In this document: one piece after another, positions 5,340 through 5,453 of the stretch
Layout of the letters: every line of letters begins with the position of its first letter
Position numbering within the stretch: the first letter of the stretch is position 1
Assembly (NCBI GenBank): GCA_030040395.1
Contig: JASHTU010000499.1
Location: 1 to 5,453, forward strand
Source of the DNA: Acidobacteriaceae bacterium
GTDB lineage: Bacteria > Acidobacteriota > Terriglobia > Terriglobales > Acidobacteriaceae
Reading direction: 5' to 3'
Length of the DNA: 5,453 nucleotides
The notes under the pieces: model-generated
Databases searched by the model: none
The model's input: the letters and a program-made list of their open reading frames with translations, nothing else
What the model was told of the DNA's origin: nothing
Translations under genes and position numbers: made by a program

Positions 5340-5453
5340 TTACATCCCGCTCTGCACGTTGGCATTGGGGTGCACCACGCGATAGCTTGTGCCGCCGTCG
5401 GCCCACACCAGCAGCAGAATGTCCTTGCCCGCCGGCGCCGCGTGAATCTGGTT
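5340..5453 (-). CDS. C-terminal end of an unidentified protein, possibly a PDZ-containing Do/DegP-like protease
   Basis: The minus-strand frame enters from the right edge and ends at TAA (5342-5340), giving 37 residues. It opens NQIHAAPAGKDILLLVWADG and ends HPNANVQSGM. A 'P.GKD.LLLVW..GG..Y.VV' pattern resembles the last strand pair of a PDZ domain at the end of Do/DegP-like (HtrA) serine proteases, where the strand is followed by a short disordered tail. Coding use of the frame is well supported by codon third positions and by the convergent layout with terminators between. The family assignment is tentative because no catalytic part is visible. The gene continues outside the window. Confidence 0.6.
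   Translation of the reverse strand, partial: NQIHAAPAGKDILLLVWADGGTSYRVVHPNANVQSGM

Overview
The window most likely comes from the chromosome of an Acidobacteriota bacterium. The evidence is its high GC content, a C-terminus matching the 'VWFA-related Acidobacterial domain' family, a large membrane HD-GYP/GGDEF signalling protein and a secreted subtilase with a short Trp-Gly repeat tail. The assignment rests on gene style, not on a marker gene. I see no rRNA, tRNA, CRISPR array, insertion sequence or phage gene.

Layout. (1) Positions 1-206, plus strand: the last 67 codons of a VWFA-related protein. (2) Positions 225-2711, minus strand: an 828-residue membrane protein with about eight transmembrane segments, a coiled coil, HD-GYP, GAF and GGDEF domains. 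Both catalytic sites look intact, so it could make and break c-di-GMP. Its best start is a GTG at 2711 behind a strong Shine-Dalgarno sequence. It converges with gene 1, and only 18 bases separate the two stop codons, which sit in opposite arms of one stem-loop. (3) Positions 2712-3307: a 596-base divergent intergenic region. It holds two good and two weak copies of an AAAGTTGTA-type direct repeat. The two good copies also share a CCCACCCACCGG block. Beyond them lie two tandem stem-loops, a possible 21-codon leader ORF and the ribosome binding site of the next gene. (4) Positions 3308-5074, plus strand: a secreted S8 family (subtilisin-like) serine protease of 588 residues. It has a signal peptide, an I9-type propeptide, a complete catalytic triad and a tail with eight exact copies of SVLWGS. 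(5) Positions 5075-5339: a termination zone with two plus-strand intrinsic terminators in a row and an overlapping 12-bp hairpin that could serve the opposite strand. (6) Positions 5340-5453, minus strand: the last 37 codons of another protein, perhaps the PDZ end of a Do/DegP-like protease.

How the parts may relate. The HD-GYP/GGDEF protein and the subtilase diverge from one region and could share the repeated sites as operators; this is inference. No known multi-gene system (defence, secretion or biosynthesis) can be assembled from these genes. The least explained features are the VLWGS tail and the intergenic region with its repeats, stem-loops and candidate leader peptide.
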